Notes under the pieces: generated by a model
The model's database searches: none
Told to the model about the DNA's origin: nothing
Seen by the model: the letters and a program-made list of their open reading frames with translations, nothing else
Source of the DNA: Hoeflea sp. BAL378
GTDB taxonomy: Bacteria > Pseudomonadota > Alphaproteobacteria > Rhizobiales > Rhizobiaceae
Assembly: GCF_000759435.1 (NCBI RefSeq)
Contig: NZ_JRJG01000105.1
Coordinates: 1 to 64,000 of the forward strand
Direction of reading: 5' to 3'
DNA: 64,000 nucleotides
Shown: positions 30,901 to 38,122 of the stretch, piece after piece
Numbering within the stretch: the stretch's first letter is position 1
How the letters are laid out: every line of letters starts with the position of its first letter
Program-made: the position numbers and the translations under genes

Positions 30901-31234
30901 TGGCGTCCTTGACGTCCTGGACGGCCTGCTCGGTCGGCACTTCCATGCGGAAGACCACATTGGTGGTCGACACGCCGTCGGAGACGGTCGAGGCGATGTC
31001 GTCGACGCCGGTGATGCCGGCCACCGCGTCCTCGATCTCCTTGGTCACCTGCGCTTCCATTTCGGAGGGTGCCGCGCCCGACTGCACCACGGTGATCGCC
31101 ACCAGCGGCACGTCGATGTTGGGAAACCGGGTGATCGGCAGGGTGAAGAAGGATTGGATGCCGACAACCGTCAGCAGCGCGAATGCGAGAATCGGCGCGA
31201 TCGGGTTGCGGATGGCCCAGGCGGAGAAATTCAT
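27947..31234 (-). CDS. RND efflux pump, inner-membrane subunit
   Basis: 1095 residues, a little longer than AcrB-like pumps. The start MNFSAWAIRNPIAPILAFAL is the first helix. The repeated two-lobe layout is clear, with FRNPN-type and proton-relay helices: LAITLATGILVDDAIVEVENI (about 390-410) carries the paired Asp residues, and LMGIVTKNAILLVDFAVELI (about 935-954) the Lys relay. It expels drugs or organic compounds using proton flow. The C-terminal 70 residues form an extra charged helix (GELADLRARLAELERQ) likely to be coiled coil. Preceded by its adaptor with 10 bases between them; no outer-membrane channel gene is present, so a shared TolC must serve. Confidence 0.93.
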   Translation of the reverse strand: MNFSAWAIRNPIAPILAFALLTVVGIQSFFTLPITRFPNIDVPLVAITVVQSGAAPSEMEAQVTKEIEDAVAGITGVDDIASTVSDGVSTTNVVFRMEVPTEQAVQDVKDAIDRVRGDLPGSVEEPIVTRVDVEGQAIMTFAVHAPDMTLEEASWFVDDTIMRALQGQRGVGKVERYGGADREIRIELDPARLDSYGITAADVNRQLRATNANLGGGRGEIGEREQTIRTLGDAQDTKALENTTIALANGRFVRLGDLGAVRDTYEELRSFGRYNGDQVVAFAVFRAKGASEISVAEVVTETLDQIRADNPNVELVPVDDTVFYTYGNYESALHTLAEGSLLAILVVFLFLRNWRATMIAAIALPLSAIPTFYVMDLLGFSLNLVSLLAITLATGILVDDAIVEVENISRHIRMGKTPYRAAVEAADEIGLAVIATTFTIIAVFVPVSLMPGIPGQYFKQFGMTVAVAVMFSLLVARLITPMMAAYLMRDSDAHEEKEGGGRIMQGYTWLVSRTLRWRYTTLLAAIGSLVVAVYFMAQVPGSFLPPEDVSRVSVSVELPPGATLADTDATTQAMRDIIQDVEGVESVFILGGTSPRGELDIRRASVSVMLKKIEHSMLKKVVNGLSDAVPGDFVPRMKVNGRTRTQAEIEAEIFDKLAVIPDIRAYKLNDRGDRDLSYNVISTDNDAIDRAVAILEPKLKAETVLSSVSVSGSLPRPEVQIRPRLEEAARLGVTTAQIAETVRVATIGDVDAALAKISLDNRQIPIRVQLDPVYRTDIDRLANLRVATSKGVSVPLKSVADIIITQGPSTIKRFNRERQATIGASLPIGVALNTAKERFNAVVSSTELPAGVQVLESGDAEVQNELMTSFQNAMLMGLLLVLTVLILLFKDVIQPFTILFSLPLAIGGVAAGLILTGNALSMPVLIGILMLMGIVTKNAILLVDFAVELIRSGRNRVDAMIEAGQKRARPIVMTSIAMSAGMLPSALGVGEGGSFRSPMAIAVIGGIIVSTMLSLVVVPSFFLIMDDLSRLLRRIFGRLVGPSEEEAETMEPGAMTAALSENAGELADLRARLAELERQAGPRPPKLVVSQQAAE

Positions 31235-31244
31235 GGCGGGCGCC

Positions 31245-32459
31245 CTATTCGGTGATCGCGGCGACGTGGCCGCTGTCGGTTTCTTCCACCGGCGTCACCC
31301 GGTCCCCGTCGCGCACGAAGGCCCCGGCCTTGGCGACGATCAGATCGCCCTCGGCCAGGCCCTCGGTGATTTCCACCCGGCCGCCGTCGCGGATCCCGGT
31401 CTTGACCGCGGTGAGCCGCGCCACGCCGTCCTCGATCTTGAGCACGTCGGCGCCGTCGGGATCCATGTTGATCGACGTCACCGGCACCGTGACCGCGTCG
31501 CGCTCGGCGACGATGATCTCGGCGTCGGCGAACATGCCGGCGCGCAGGGCGGCGGCGTCCTCGATCTCGATCCGGGCCATGCCGAGCCGGCTCGTGGTGT
31601 TGAGCGTGGGCTCGATCAGCCGGACTTCTCCGGTGACCGGAGCCGCAGCACCGATCAGATGGATGCGCGCGGTCTGCCCCTGGGCGATCCGCTGCATGTC
31701 GGCCTCGGCGATGTCGGCGCGCATTTCCAGCCGGCCATCCCGGATCATCGTAAACAGCGGTCCCGCGGCCGCGCCGGCAATCGAGCCGACGCGCGCGCCG
31801 CGTCCGGTGATGACGCCCGAGACCGGCGCCTTGACCTCGGTGCGCGCCAGCCTGAGCTCGACATCCTTGATCTGGGCGTCGATCAGCGTGATGTCGGCCT
31901 CGGCGACCTTGATGGATTCCTCGACCGAGCGGATGCGGGCCAGCGCCCCGGTCGCCTGCGCCTCGGCCTGCTCGGCCTGCACGGTCGAATAGGTGCCCTT
32001 CTCGGCCAACTGGCGCGCGCGCCGGGCGGTCTTGACGGTCTCATCGGCCGTGGACTGGACTTCGGCAAGCTGCGCGCCAAGCTGGGCGATGCCGGCGAGC
32101 GCCTTGGCCCGGTTGGCATCGAGCTGGCTGCGCTGCAGGATCAACTGGTCGTCGGACAGGGTGGCGAGCACCGCTCCGGCTTCGACCCGGTCGCCGACAT
32201 CGGCGTTGAGGCTCTCGATCGCCAGGCCCTCGACCTGCGGCGCCACCAGGACTTCCTCCACGGCGGCGATCATGCCGTTGGCGAGAACCCGGTCCGTGAT
32301 CGGCGCCACCACGGCCCGCACAGCGATGATCGCCGGCGGCTGCGCGGCGGGGGCCGCTGCGGGTTGGGCGTCCTGCGCCGCGGTCGGCAGGGCGGTGGCG
32401 AGGACGAGCGGGGCCGGCATCAGGGAAACGGCAAGGGCGAAGGCAAGGAGAGGGCGCAT
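31245..32459 (-). CDS. RND efflux pump, periplasmic adaptor
   Basis: 404 residues from ATG 32459, with a signal peptide (MRPLLAFALAVSLMPAPLVL). Barrel-sandwich halves lie near 60-100 (APQVEGLAIESLNADVGDRV) and 190-230 (EVKAPVSGVITGRGARVGSI), with a long alpha-hairpin between them and a beta-barrel plus membrane-proximal domain after (TARIHLIGAA). This MFP-family protein links the pump to the outer-membrane channel. A TTG at 32474 would overlap the TetR gene stop and is an alternative start; neither has a strong ribosome site, so coupling to the tetR gene is likely. Confidence 0.9.
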   Translation of the reverse strand: MRPLLAFALAVSLMPAPLVLATALPTAAQDAQPAAAPAAQPPAIIAVRAVVAPITDRVLANGMIAAVEEVLVAPQVEGLAIESLNADVGDRVEAGAVLATLSDDQLILQRSQLDANRAKALAGIAQLGAQLAEVQSTADETVKTARRARQLAEKGTYSTVQAEQAEAQATGALARIRSVEESIKVAEADITLIDAQIKDVELRLARTEVKAPVSGVITGRGARVGSIAGAAAGPLFTMIRDGRLEMRADIAEADMQRIAQGQTARIHLIGAAAPVTGEVRLIEPTLNTTSRLGMARIEIEDAAALRAGMFADAEIIVAERDAVTVPVTSINMDPDGADVLKIEDGVARLTAVKTGIRDGGRVEITEGLAEGDLIVAKAGAFVRDGDRVTPVEETDSGHVAAITE

Positions 32460-32470
32460 CGAAAATCCGG

Positions 32471-33094
32471 TCAAACGGCGGGTGGGACGGGGGGAGCGAA
32501 GATGGTGTCGTGCAGGGTCGAGAGCACCAGCTCGGCGACGGCGGCGGATTGTTCGGGGCTGACGCTGTCGCGCGAGCAGGATTTGCGCTGGGAGAAGCCG
32601 TGCACCAGCAGCATGATGAAATTGGCGCGGATGGCGAAGGTCGCAAGCGCTTCGGCGCTGTCATCGCCGTGGATGCGCACCAGCGCCCGGATCATGTAGG
32701 TGCGCACGGTCTCTTCCATGGCGCGCATCAGCGCCGCGATTTCCGGGCTGCGGAACGAGGCGGCCTGGACCTCGCTCCACAGGGCGGCGTCCTCCAGCGG
32801 CAGGGTCTCGATCCTGAGCCGCAGCAGATGCATCAACATCGCGCCGGGATCGGGCGCCGCCTTGATCGCGTCGAACAGGCTTTCGATCTCCATCATGTCG
32901 CGCTTGACGAGCGCCGTGATGATGGCGTCCTTGGAAGGGAAATAGCGGTAGAAATTGCCCACGCTCATCTGCGCCGCCTGGGCCAGATCCTGCATCGACG
33001 CGCCGTTGAAACCATTGAGCGCGAAGACGGACTTCACCCTTTCGAGGATGTCCGAAACGCGTTGGCTGGCGATGTCGACTGCGGCGGTGTCCAT
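32471..33094 (-). CDS. TetR/AcrR-type repressor of the RND pump
   Basis: 207 residues from ATG 33094 (AGGACA upstream). The N-terminal helix-turn-helix is typical: FALNGFNGASMQDLAQAAQ then SVGNFYRYFPSKDAIITAL (about 22-62). The C-terminal ligand-binding part is divergent, as usual. It sits first in the operon, ahead of adaptor and pump, behind a promoter whose spacer is a perfect 18-bp palindrome, so it very likely represses its own operon until a pump substrate binds. The frame extends to 33214, but that lead crosses the operator. Confidence 0.92.
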   Translation of the reverse strand: MDTAAVDIASQRVSDILERVKSVFALNGFNGASMQDLAQAAQMSVGNFYRYFPSKDAIITALVKRDMMEIESLFDAIKAAPDPGAMLMHLLRLRIETLPLEDAALWSEVQAASFRSPEIAALMRAMEETVRTYMIRALVRIHGDDSAEALATFAIRANFIMLLVHGFSQRKSCSRDSVSPEQSAAVAELVLSTLHDTIFAPPVPPAV

Positions 33095-33185
33095 CGGGCA
33101 TGTCCTGAAATGGCAAGTCAGTATTGGTCTGGCAGATCGTGCGGAGGGCGGGGCCGGGCTTTGCGGTCGCCATCCATCAGCTCCT

Positions 33186-33214
33186 AGTATAGTGAATGAA
33201 TATTCATTCATCAA
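33186..33214 (-). promoter_or_regulatory. Promoter with embedded TetR operator
   Basis: Reading minus: -35 TTGATG (33214-33209), 17-base spacer, -10 TATACT (33191-33186). The spacer region holds the perfect palindrome TGAATGAATATTCATTCA (33193-33210), the form of operator used by AcrR/TtgR-like repressors. A protein bound there would block polymerase. The leader to the tetR start is about 85 bases. Confidence 0.85.
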
Positions 33215-33504
33215 GATGGGGGCCTGTCAAATCCGTCGTGGCCGGAAGGGTGTGCACCGCGCGCCTGCCACCAGGGGTGGCGGACGCCGGGCGCCCGGGC
33301 ATTCCGGCGGTTTGGCGTTCCTGGACCCGGGGTGGAGCCGGCGATCCGGCTCAGGCGGCTGTCAAATGATTGATAACCAACACTTTGGAAACCATGTGGC
33401 CAGGTTCCGGATTAGCAATCTGTGAACCATTTGCTCCCTAATGTCGGCCCGCTCGAAGGGGGCCGCTCCGCATGAGGCGGAGGGGAATAGGATGTGGGGT
33501 AATC
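33215..33504. other. Upstream region of the cellulose operon
   Basis: No gene is seen. The stretch 33360-33460 is less GC-rich and must carry the bcsA promoter, but I cannot point to a convincing -35/-10 pair. Two in-frame ATGs before the chosen bcsA start (33472 and the 33514/33517 pair after it) make the 5' end slightly uncertain. Confidence 0.4.
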
Positions 33505-35766
33505 ATGCACATGATGTGCACTAAATGGCCGGCCTTGCTTGCCGGCTTTCTCGCGCTGACCCTGTTGTGGTTGCCGCTGAGCCTTCAGGCGCAACTGGTC
33601 CTGAGCCTCGCGGCGCTCGGCGTCATGTTCTTCGGCATGACCAGGCCGCACAACACGGTGTTCCGGTTCATCACCTTCATGTTCTGCGCCGTGCTGGCCC
33701 TGCGCTACGCCTTCTGGCGCACGACCGAGACCCTGCCGGCAGTCTCCGAACCAATGAACTTCATCCCGGGCCTCTTGCTCTACATTGCCGAAATGTACTG
33801 CCTGCTGATGCTGGCGGTGAGCTTCTTCATGCTGGCCGATCCGCTCAAGCGCGTCGCGCCCAAGGTGCGCTCGCTCGATGAGCTGCCGAGCGTCGACGTG
33901 TTCATCCCGACCTACAATGAAGATCCGGAACTGCTGGCAAGCACGCTCGCCGCCGCCAAGTCCATGATCTATCCGCGCGACAAGCTCACCATCTGGCTGC
34001 TCGACGACGGCGGCACCGACGCCAAGCGCACGCACAAGGATCCGGTCGTGGCGCTTGCCGCCACCCGCCGCCACGAGCAGCTCAAGGCCCTGTGCAAGGC
34101 CATGGGCGTGAACTACCACGCCCGCAAGAAGAACGACCACGCCAAGGCCGGCAATCTCAATGACGGCCTGCGCGTGTCGTCCTCCGATCTCGTCGTCGTC
34201 TTCGACGCCGACCATGCGCCGGTGCGCGAATTCCTCAAGGAGACGGTGAGTTTCTTCCGCGAGGATCCGAAGCTGTTCCTGGTCCAGACCCCGCATTACT
34301 TCCTCAATCCCGATCCGCTCGAGAAGAACCTCAGGACCTTCCGCTCGATGCCGTCCGAGAACGAGATGTTCTATTCGGTGCTGCAGCGCGGGCTCGACAA
34401 GTGGAACGCCTCGTTCTTCTGCGGCTCGGCCGCGGTGCTGAGCCGCAAGGCGCTCGCCACCGTCGGCGGCTTCTCCGGCCAGTCGATCACCGAGGATTGC
34501 GAGACCGCGCTCAGCCTGCACGCCAAGGGCTGGCACTCGGTCTATGTCGACAAGCCGCTGATCGCCGGCCTGCAGCCCGAGACCTTCGTCGCCTTCATCG
34601 GCCAGCGCGCCCGCTGGTGCCAGGGCATGCTGCAGATTCTCATTTTGAACCGGCCGTTCCTGGCCAAGGGTCTCACGATGGGACAGCGCATCTGCTATGC
34701 CGGCATCAACCTGTTCTGGCTGTTTCCGCTGTCGCGGCTGGCCTTCATGCTGTCGCCGCTGCTCTACATTTTTTTCTCGCTCGAGATCTACCAGGCCAAT
34801 ATCCAGGAATTCGGCGTCTATGCGCTCACCTACCTGATCGCCTCCTTCGCCATGCAGAGCTATCTCTATGGCAAGGTGCGCTGGCCCTGGGTGTCCGAGC
34901 TCTATGAATATGTCCAGTCGATCATGCTGGTGGGCTCCATCGTCAGCGTGATCCGCAATCCGCGCAAGCCCACCTTCAATGTGACCGCCAAGGGCCAGAC
35001 GCTGGATTCGGACGGGCTGTCGCCGATCGCCATTCCCTATTTCGTCATGTTCTTCGTGCTGCTGGCGGCCGCCGTCTACTCCGTCTGGCGGCTCGCCACC
35101 GAGCCGGTCGCCACCGATCTTCTGATGATCGTCGCGCTGTGGAACGTGATCAACCTCGGCGTCGCCGGCGCCGGCCTCGGCGTCGTCGCCGAACGCCGTG
35201 AACTGCGCCGCAACCAGCGCCTGCCGATCCGCCGCCACGGGCTGCTGCGCCAGGGCGGCCGCACCTGGACCATCATCCTGCTCGATGCGTCCTCCGGCGG
35301 CGTTTCGGTCCAGTTTCCCGAGCACGAACCCGAGATCGACCCGGACTCCGACTGGACGGGCGAGATCGAGGTGCGCCGCGGCGGCCGGCCGGTGACCTTC
35401 CCGGTGGCGATCCGCTCGGTGCGCGAGTTCGACGGCACCAATGTGTTCGGCTTCGCCTATCCCGAACGGATGCCGGCGACCTTCATGGCGATCGCGGAGA
35501 TCATGTATTCCGACCAGGGCGTGCTGCAGGACCGCATCGCCCGCCGCCAGGTGCGCCTCGGCATCCTGCGCGGCACCCTGCGCTTCGGCCGCTGGAGCAT
35601 CGTCGAGTCGGTCCGCGCCATCGGCTATCTCATGGGCTTCGGCCGGTCCGAGAAGACCGTCTCGCACGCAGATGCGCCCATCGTCGTCAAGGACAACAAC
35701 GCCCGGATCCCGGGCAAGGCCGCCGATCTGGCCGCCGCCATCTCGGGGGTGCGCTCGCATGCGTAA
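33505..35766 (+). CDS. bcsA: Cellulose synthase catalytic subunit (UDP-forming)
   Basis: 753 residues. GT2 core: VFIPTYNEDPE (about 132), WLLDDGGTDAKR, DAD in VVFDADHAPV (about 233-242), TED in SITEDCETAL (about 329) and QRARWCQG, the QxxRW motif (about 370). Membrane helices flank the core on both sides. A C-terminal PilZ domain has the RxxxR pattern in ERRELRRNQRLPIRR and DASSGG (DxSxxG), so c-di-GMP should activate it. It makes beta-1,4-glucan from UDP-glucose and exports it. Start 33505 follows GTGGGG; bcsB overlaps by 8 bases. Confidence 0.95.
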   Translation: MHMMCTKWPALLAGFLALTLLWLPLSLQAQLVLSLAALGVMFFGMTRPHNTVFRFITFMFCAVLALRYAFWRTTETLPAVSEPMNFIPGLLLYIAEMYCLLMLAVSFFMLADPLKRVAPKVRSLDELPSVDVFIPTYNEDPELLASTLAAAKSMIYPRDKLTIWLLDDGGTDAKRTHKDPVVALAATRRHEQLKALCKAMGVNYHARKKNDHAKAGNLNDGLRVSSSDLVVVFDADHAPVREFLKETVSFFREDPKLFLVQTPHYFLNPDPLEKNLRTFRSMPSENEMFYSVLQRGLDKWNASFFCGSAAVLSRKALATVGGFSGQSITEDCETALSLHAKGWHSVYVDKPLIAGLQPETFVAFIGQRARWCQGMLQILILNRPFLAKGLTMGQRICYAGINLFWLFPLSRLAFMLSPLLYIFFSLEIYQANIQEFGVYALTYLIASFAMQSYLYGKVRWPWVSELYEYVQSIMLVGSIVSVIRNPRKPTFNVTAKGQTLDSDGLSPIAIPYFVMFFVLLAAAVYSVWRLATEPVATDLLMIVALWNVINLGVAGAGLGVVAERRELRRNQRLPIRRHGLLRQGGRTWTIILLDASSGGVSVQFPEHEPEIDPDSDWTGEIEVRRGGRPVTFPVAIRSVREFDGTNVFGFAYPERMPATFMAIAEIMYSDQGVLQDRIARRQVRLGILRGTLRFGRWSIVESVRAIGYLMGFGRSEKTVSHADAPIVVKDNNARIPGKAADLAAAISGVRSHA

Positions 35767-38122
35767 ACTGATGTCCTGTCTCGCCGCCGCCGTCCTTCTG
35801 GGAATCCCTGCGTCGCCGGCCGCCCTGGCGCAAAGCCTGCTCAGCGATGCCCCGGCGGCGCCGCCTGCGGTGTCGCTCAGGGGCCTGGGCGACAGCACCA
35901 TCCTGTCCACCCGCCCGGTCGCCCTGGCCCGGGCCGGCGCCGCGCGGGACATCAACCTCGCCGCGTTTGAACAGTCCCGCTCGGCGCTCGCGCTTGAGGG
36001 CGAGGACGACGTGGTCGAGCTCACCTTCGTGCTCGACGCCGGCCACGTCGCCGAAGGCGGCGACCTCGTCATCGCCTACCGCAACGCGGTCTCGGTCATG
36101 CCGGAAGCCTCCATGGTCTCGGTCATGATCAACGGCGCGCCCGTGGGCGACTTCCCGATCCGCTCGCCCTCGGGCTTTGCCAGGCAGGTCATCGACGTGT
36201 CTCCGGCCTTGCTGCGCGCGGGCGTCAACGAGGTCCGCCTGCGCGCGGTGCAGCGGCACCGGGTCGATTGCTCGATGGAGGCGACTTACGAATTGTGGAC
36301 GGAAATCGACGGCCAGGCCTCGGGCTTCCGCAGCCGCTCGGCCCTGCGGCCGGAGGATTTCCAAAGCCTGCGGACCCTCGGCCGCACGGAGCACGGCCTC
36401 ACCGATCTGCGCCTGGTGCTGCCCGCCGGCGCAGGCGCCGCGACGCTCACCCGCGCGGCCCCCGTGGTCCAGACCCTGGCGCTGGCGCTCAACCGCGACG
36501 ATCTCTCGGTCACGGTGGCCGAGTCCGAGGGCCGCGGCCCCGGCATCGACCTGATCGTCGCCACCGATGACGACCCCGGCTCGCTTGCCGCCGCCGGCTC
36601 CGCCCCCTACGGCCTCTCGGTCGCGGCCGGCGCCGACGCCGGCCGGGCCAGGGTAGTGCTGCGCGCGGCCACGGCCGGCGAGATCCCGGGCCTGCTGCTG
36701 AGCGCGGTGCAGGGGCCGCTCCAGCCCGTGCTCGACACCGGCATCCGCGCCAGGCGCAAGGGCGAGATCCGCGCCGCGGAAAACAGCGCCTATACGCTCG
36801 CCGATGCCGGCTATGTCGCCGCCCCCTTCTCGGGCCGCCTGTTCCATACGGGCTTCGACATGATCCTGCCCGCCGATTTCTACCCGGCCGAATACGCCAC
36901 CCTGGATCTGGCCCTGCATGCCGCCACCTCGCCGGGCCTCAAGCCCACCTCGCAGCTCCTGGTCCGGGTCAACGGCCACATCGTCAAGAGCCTGCCGATG
37001 CGCGACGCCGACGGCGAGGTGTTCTCGGGCCGCAAGCTGGAGCTGCCGCTCCGCGCGTTCCGGCCCGGACGCAACCAGATCGAGCTGCTGGCCGAACTGG
37101 AGCGCGCCGCCGATGACGCCTGCGTCTTCGCCGAGCGCGACGATTCGGTGCCGCGCTTCATCCTGCTCGACACGACCGAGATCCGGGTGCCGGCGCTGGC
37201 GCGCGTGGCCCGGTCTCCCGAACTCGCGGCGCTGGCCGGCTCGGCCTATCCCTATGCGTCGCCGTCGGGCGTGAGCGTGCACGCGCTCAAGCCGGACGCC
37301 GGCTCGGTGTCCGCGGCCATGACCATGATCGCCAAGATGGGCCTGGCCGCGCGCGCGCCGGTGATGGCCCGCATGGAATTCGGCCCGCCCTCGGCGGACG
37401 CCGGCGCCAATGCCATCGTGATTGCCTCCAGGCGCGCCGTCGAGGCCCTGTCCGGGCTTGAGCCCGCCGCCTCTCCGCCGGCGGCGCAGGCGATCGATTT
37501 CGCCCGCGCCCGGGATTTCGCCGACCCGATGCCGACGGCGTCGATCCATCTGCCCGGCGCCGCGGTGGCGATGTCTATGGCGACGGATCCGGCGGCGCTG
37601 CTCGATGCCTTCCAGCAGACCACGCGCGGCCTGGCCACGGGCGGCTCGCTGGTGCGGGATTTCGGTGCGGGTCTCTCCGATGCCTCCCGCGCGTTCAGGC
37701 ATTGGCTCAACTACGAGCGGCCCTCCGATGCGGCGCCGCTGGTCGAGCCGCTGCGCAAGGCGCTGCTGTTGCAACGCCCCAGCGTGACCGGCGAGGGCGT
37801 CGTCACATGGCTGACGGCGGACACGTCGCTGGACATGGTCGAGGCCTCCGACATGCTCGCCGATCCTTCGGTGTGGAACCGGCTCGAGGGCGAGAGCGTG
37901 GTGCTCGACCTCGATGCCCGCACCCTCCGCGCCACCCGCCCGCAGGCCTATTTCACCCACGACATCAAGGATTACGGCCCGGGCAATCTGCGCCGCATCG
38001 CCGCCGCCTGGTTTTCCGATCACTTCCGCATCTACGTGGTGCTGGTGCTCGCGCTGATGGCCGTTTTCGCGATCTGGCTCGGCCGGGCGGTTCCCGGCGC
38101 GGGCGTGAGGACCGACCGATGA
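35759..38122 (+). CDS. bcsB: Cellulose synthase periplasmic subunit
   Basis: 787 residues: signal peptide (about 1-24, LMSCLAAAVLLGIPASPAALAQ), then the BcsB repeat of jelly-roll and flavodoxin-like domains (PVALARAGAARDINLAAFEQ early; HRVDCSMEATYELWT near 172), and a single C-terminal anchor (FRIYVVLVLALMAVFAIWL, about 757-775) that packs against BcsA. It guides glucan across the periplasm. The start ATGCGTAA overlaps the bcsA stop, and its own end overlaps the next gene (ATGA), giving coupled translation. Confidence 0.93.
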   Translation: MRKLMSCLAAAVLLGIPASPAALAQSLLSDAPAAPPAVSLRGLGDSTILSTRPVALARAGAARDINLAAFEQSRSALALEGEDDVVELTFVLDAGHVAEGGDLVIAYRNAVSVMPEASMVSVMINGAPVGDFPIRSPSGFARQVIDVSPALLRAGVNEVRLRAVQRHRVDCSMEATYELWTEIDGQASGFRSRSALRPEDFQSLRTLGRTEHGLTDLRLVLPAGAGAATLTRAAPVVQTLALALNRDDLSVTVAESEGRGPGIDLIVATDDDPGSLAAAGSAPYGLSVAAGADAGRARVVLRAATAGEIPGLLLSAVQGPLQPVLDTGIRARRKGEIRAAENSAYTLADAGYVAAPFSGRLFHTGFDMILPADFYPAEYATLDLALHAATSPGLKPTSQLLVRVNGHIVKSLPMRDADGEVFSGRKLELPLRAFRPGRNQIELLAELERAADDACVFAERDDSVPRFILLDTTEIRVPALARVARSPELAALAGSAYPYASPSGVSVHALKPDAGSVSAAMTMIAKMGLAARAPVMARMEFGPPSADAGANAIVIASRRAVEALSGLEPAASPPAAQAIDFARARDFADPMPTASIHLPGAAVAMSMATDPAALLDAFQQTTRGLATGGSLVRDFGAGLSDASRAFRHWLNYERPSDAAPLVEPLRKALLLQRPSVTGEGVVTWLTADTSLDMVEASDMLADPSVWNRLEGESVVLDLDARTLRATRPQAYFTHDIKDYGPGNLRRIAAAWFSDHFRIYVVLVLALMAVFAIWLGRAVPGAGVRTDR

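Noticed and set aside
32460-32474. TTG start for the RND adaptor at 32474
   Set aside because: Not excluded, but the ATG at 32459 gives a cleaner signal peptide; neither has a good ribosome site.
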